Program-made: the position numbers and the translations under genes
Assembly (NCBI GenBank): GCA_009877105.1
Contig: WXFD01000051.1
Span: 1 to 64,000 of the forward strand
Source of the DNA: Bacteroidales bacterium
Lineage (GTDB): Bacteria; Bacteroidota; Bacteroidia; Bacteroidales; VadinHA17
Reading direction: 5' to 3'
Length of the DNA: 64,000 bases
Notes under the pieces: generated by a model
Seen by the model: the letters and a program-made list of their open reading frames with translations, nothing else
Told to the model about the DNA's origin: nothing
Database searches by the model: none
Part shown: in pieces, positions 63,084-64,000 of the stretch
Numbering within the stretch: the first letter of the stretch is position 1
How the letters are laid out: the number at the start of each line of letters is the position of its first letter

Positions 63084-63581
63084 CTACTGGTCATAGAGTT
63101 TAACAAACTCATAGGTGTTGCCGGTATGATCGAGGAATTTCAGGAAATCAGTTTTTGAAACAACGATCGAAGCTGTATTGACATTGGGATGAAAGGCAAG
63201 CCTGTCATATTCCAGCAGCTTTTCATCCATGAAAAGGTGGACATGCTTATCAGGATCATTGATTAGCCCGAAGGGTGAAACCGATCCGGGCTCAACCCCC
63301 AGGTATTTCATGAGCCTCTTGTCTGAGGCAAAAGTAAGCTTTCCCTGCCGGAGCCTTTTTTCCAGATCGTGAATATCAAGCTGCCGGAGATGTTCCAGGA
63401 TAACCAGGTAATGCCGGTTACCCTTATGATTGCGGAAAAAAATGTTTTTACACCTTCCGGAGTTGTAATCTTTCCAGTGGATCTTTGCATCCTGAATTGT
63501 TGCAAGCGGCGGATGTTCGTGATAATCAAAGCTTATTGACAATCTGTCAAGCAGTTCATAAAGCTCTTTCTGTCCTCTCAT
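63084..63581 (-). CDS. YbaK/ProX-type prolyl-tRNA editing protein
   Basis: 165 residues, the single-domain length. The fold matches the INS/YbaK family: ELYELLDRLSISFDYHEHPP at the N-terminus, GRCKNIFFRNHKGNRHYLV, KRLRQGKLTFASDKRLMKYL, GVEPGSVSPFGLINDPDKHV and the terminal ASIVVSKTDFLKFLDHTGNT. The protein hydrolyses mis-acylated tRNA (Ala-tRNAPro) in trans in the cytosol; the exact specificity cannot be read. Its start overlaps the stop of rnhA by four bases (ATGA), so the two genes are translationally coupled. Confidence 0.93.
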   Translation of the reverse strand: MRGQKELYELLDRLSISFDYHEHPPLATIQDAKIHWKDYNSGRCKNIFFRNHKGNRHYLVILEHLRQLDIHDLEKRLRQGKLTFASDKRLMKYLGVEPGSVSPFGLINDPDKHVHLFMDEKLLEYDRLAFHPNVNTASIVVSKTDFLKFLDHTGNTYEFVKLYDQ

Positions 63582-64000
63582 ATCATTTGATCATTAAACA
63601 GTTCATCATTATCGTTGTCGGGCGTATACCCTGTGTCTTCCGGCAGACCGTCTCGCCTGGAGGCCTCCACGGCCATCCGGTCGCACAGCTCATTCTCAGG
63701 ATGGTTATTATGCCCCTTGATCCACACAAATTTTACATTATGCTGCCGGTAAACCTTTAGAAACCTTATCCACAGATCAGGGTTCTTTTTCTTCCTGAAT
63801 CCTTTGGCCTCCCATTGGAACACCCATCCTTTTGTTACAGAATCAGCCACATACCTTGAGTCAGTGTATACAACAACCCGGCTGCCGGGTTTCTTGAGAG
63901 CTTCCAGTCCCGTTATTACGGCCAGGAGTTCCATCCTGTTGTTGGTTGTCAGCCTGAATCCCCCGGATTTTTCAAGTCGGTGTTTCCCGGAAACCAGGAC
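63578..64000 (-). CDS. rnhA: Ribonuclease HI, N-terminal end beyond the window
   Basis: The reading frame enters from the right edge (first residues seen are VLVSGKHRLEKSGGFRLTTN). RNase HI motifs: NNRMELLAVITGLEALK with the second catalytic Glu, VYTDSRYVADSVTKGW with an Asp, VKFVWIKGHNNHPENELCDR with the final Asp and His. The first Asp lies outside the window. A ~25-residue acidic tail (YTPDNDNDELFNDQMI) follows the domain. It degrades RNA in RNA-DNA hybrids. Coupled to ybaK-type gene by a four-base overlap. Confidence 0.95.
   Translation of the reverse strand, partial: VLVSGKHRLEKSGGFRLTTNNRMELLAVITGLEALKKPGSRVVVYTDSRYVADSVTKGWVFQWEAKGFRKKKNPDLWIRFLKVYRQHNVKFVWIKGHNNHPENELCDRMAVEASRRDGLPEDTGYTPDNDNDELFNDQMI

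Noticed and set aside
1..64000. Prophage, plasmid or replication-origin signals
   Set aside because: No integrase, terminase, capsid, Rep, ParAB or DnaA-box cluster is visible; mobile DNA seems limited to small repeats and DUF559 units.

Overview
The window reads as a chromosomal segment of a Bacteroidota bacterium, most likely of the Bacteroidales/Marinilabiliales type. The evidence is: sigma-ABfr-like -7 boxes (TAnnTTTG) with few Shine-Dalgarno sites, many signal-peptide lipoproteins, a type IX secretion (T9SS) C-terminal sorting domain, GH92/GH97/GH106 enzymes, a serine-type sulfatase, DUF5916 and DUF4956 proteins, and a GlnRS. No plasmid, phage, rRNA, CRISPR or replication-origin genes are seen. 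Species cannot be named from sequence alone.

Layout. 1-6 kb: a broken secreted-protein gene, a DUF218 lipoprotein, a GH26-like enzyme, a sulfatase and an unassigned TIM-barrel-like protein. 6-10 kb: a YncE-propeller/phosphoesterase lipoprotein and an exported RidA. 10.4-13.1 kb: tRNA-Gln beside glnS, two tandem 158/159-bp units made partly of the tRNA 3' end, and a three-copy palindromic repeat array. 13.2-18.8 kb: a winged-helix regulator with a decayed membrane partner, folB, a GH106 enzyme and an ATPase remnant. 19.9-22.1 kb: an accessory patch with two near-identical DUF559 nuclease genes embedded in five copies of a ~221-bp multi-hairpin repeat, then a tRNA-Cys-like sequence carrying two insertions beside the intact tRNA-Cys. 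22.1-25 kb: the pntAA-pntAB-pntB transhydrogenase operon. 25-31 kb: an NlpE/META lipoprotein, tyrosine phosphatase, diacylglycerol kinase, acyltransferase-like protein, beta-helix protein and SdiA-regulated-like propeller. 31-37 kb: DUF4956, a Tat+T9SS DUF362 protein, a GH18-like lipoprotein, and araA-araD. 37-51 kb: an M23-like lipoprotein, C1B-type peptidase, aldo/keto reductase, a second TIM-barrel-like protein, acylphosphatase, GH97, GH2, a DUF748 protein and an exported DegT-type aminotransferase. 51.2-55.1 kb: a three-gene murein-peptide operon (transglutaminase-like, SH3-NlpC/P60, exported Ala-Glu-type epimerase). 55-64 kb: an esterase, GH92, DUF5916, ThuA, YbaK and the start-less end of rnhA.

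Together the genes describe a heterotroph that dismantles complex sulfated and mannose-, rhamnose- and arabinose-containing glycans outside the cytoplasm and takes arabinose through AraA/AraD. No SusC/SusD pair or local sensor-regulator is present, so the glycan enzymes are dispersed rather than forming a classical polysaccharide utilisation locus. Seven proteins carry twin-arginine-like N-termini, including enzyme types normally cytosolic.

The most unusual structure is the DUF559/repeat block at 19.96-21.69 kb. The repeat provides both the start codon and the stop codon of the second nuclease gene, and gene-less repeat-repeat junctions in the same block look like the corresponding empty sites. 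Two tRNA loci that carry tRNA-derived duplications broken at the T-arm are a second candidate for undescribed small mobile elements.
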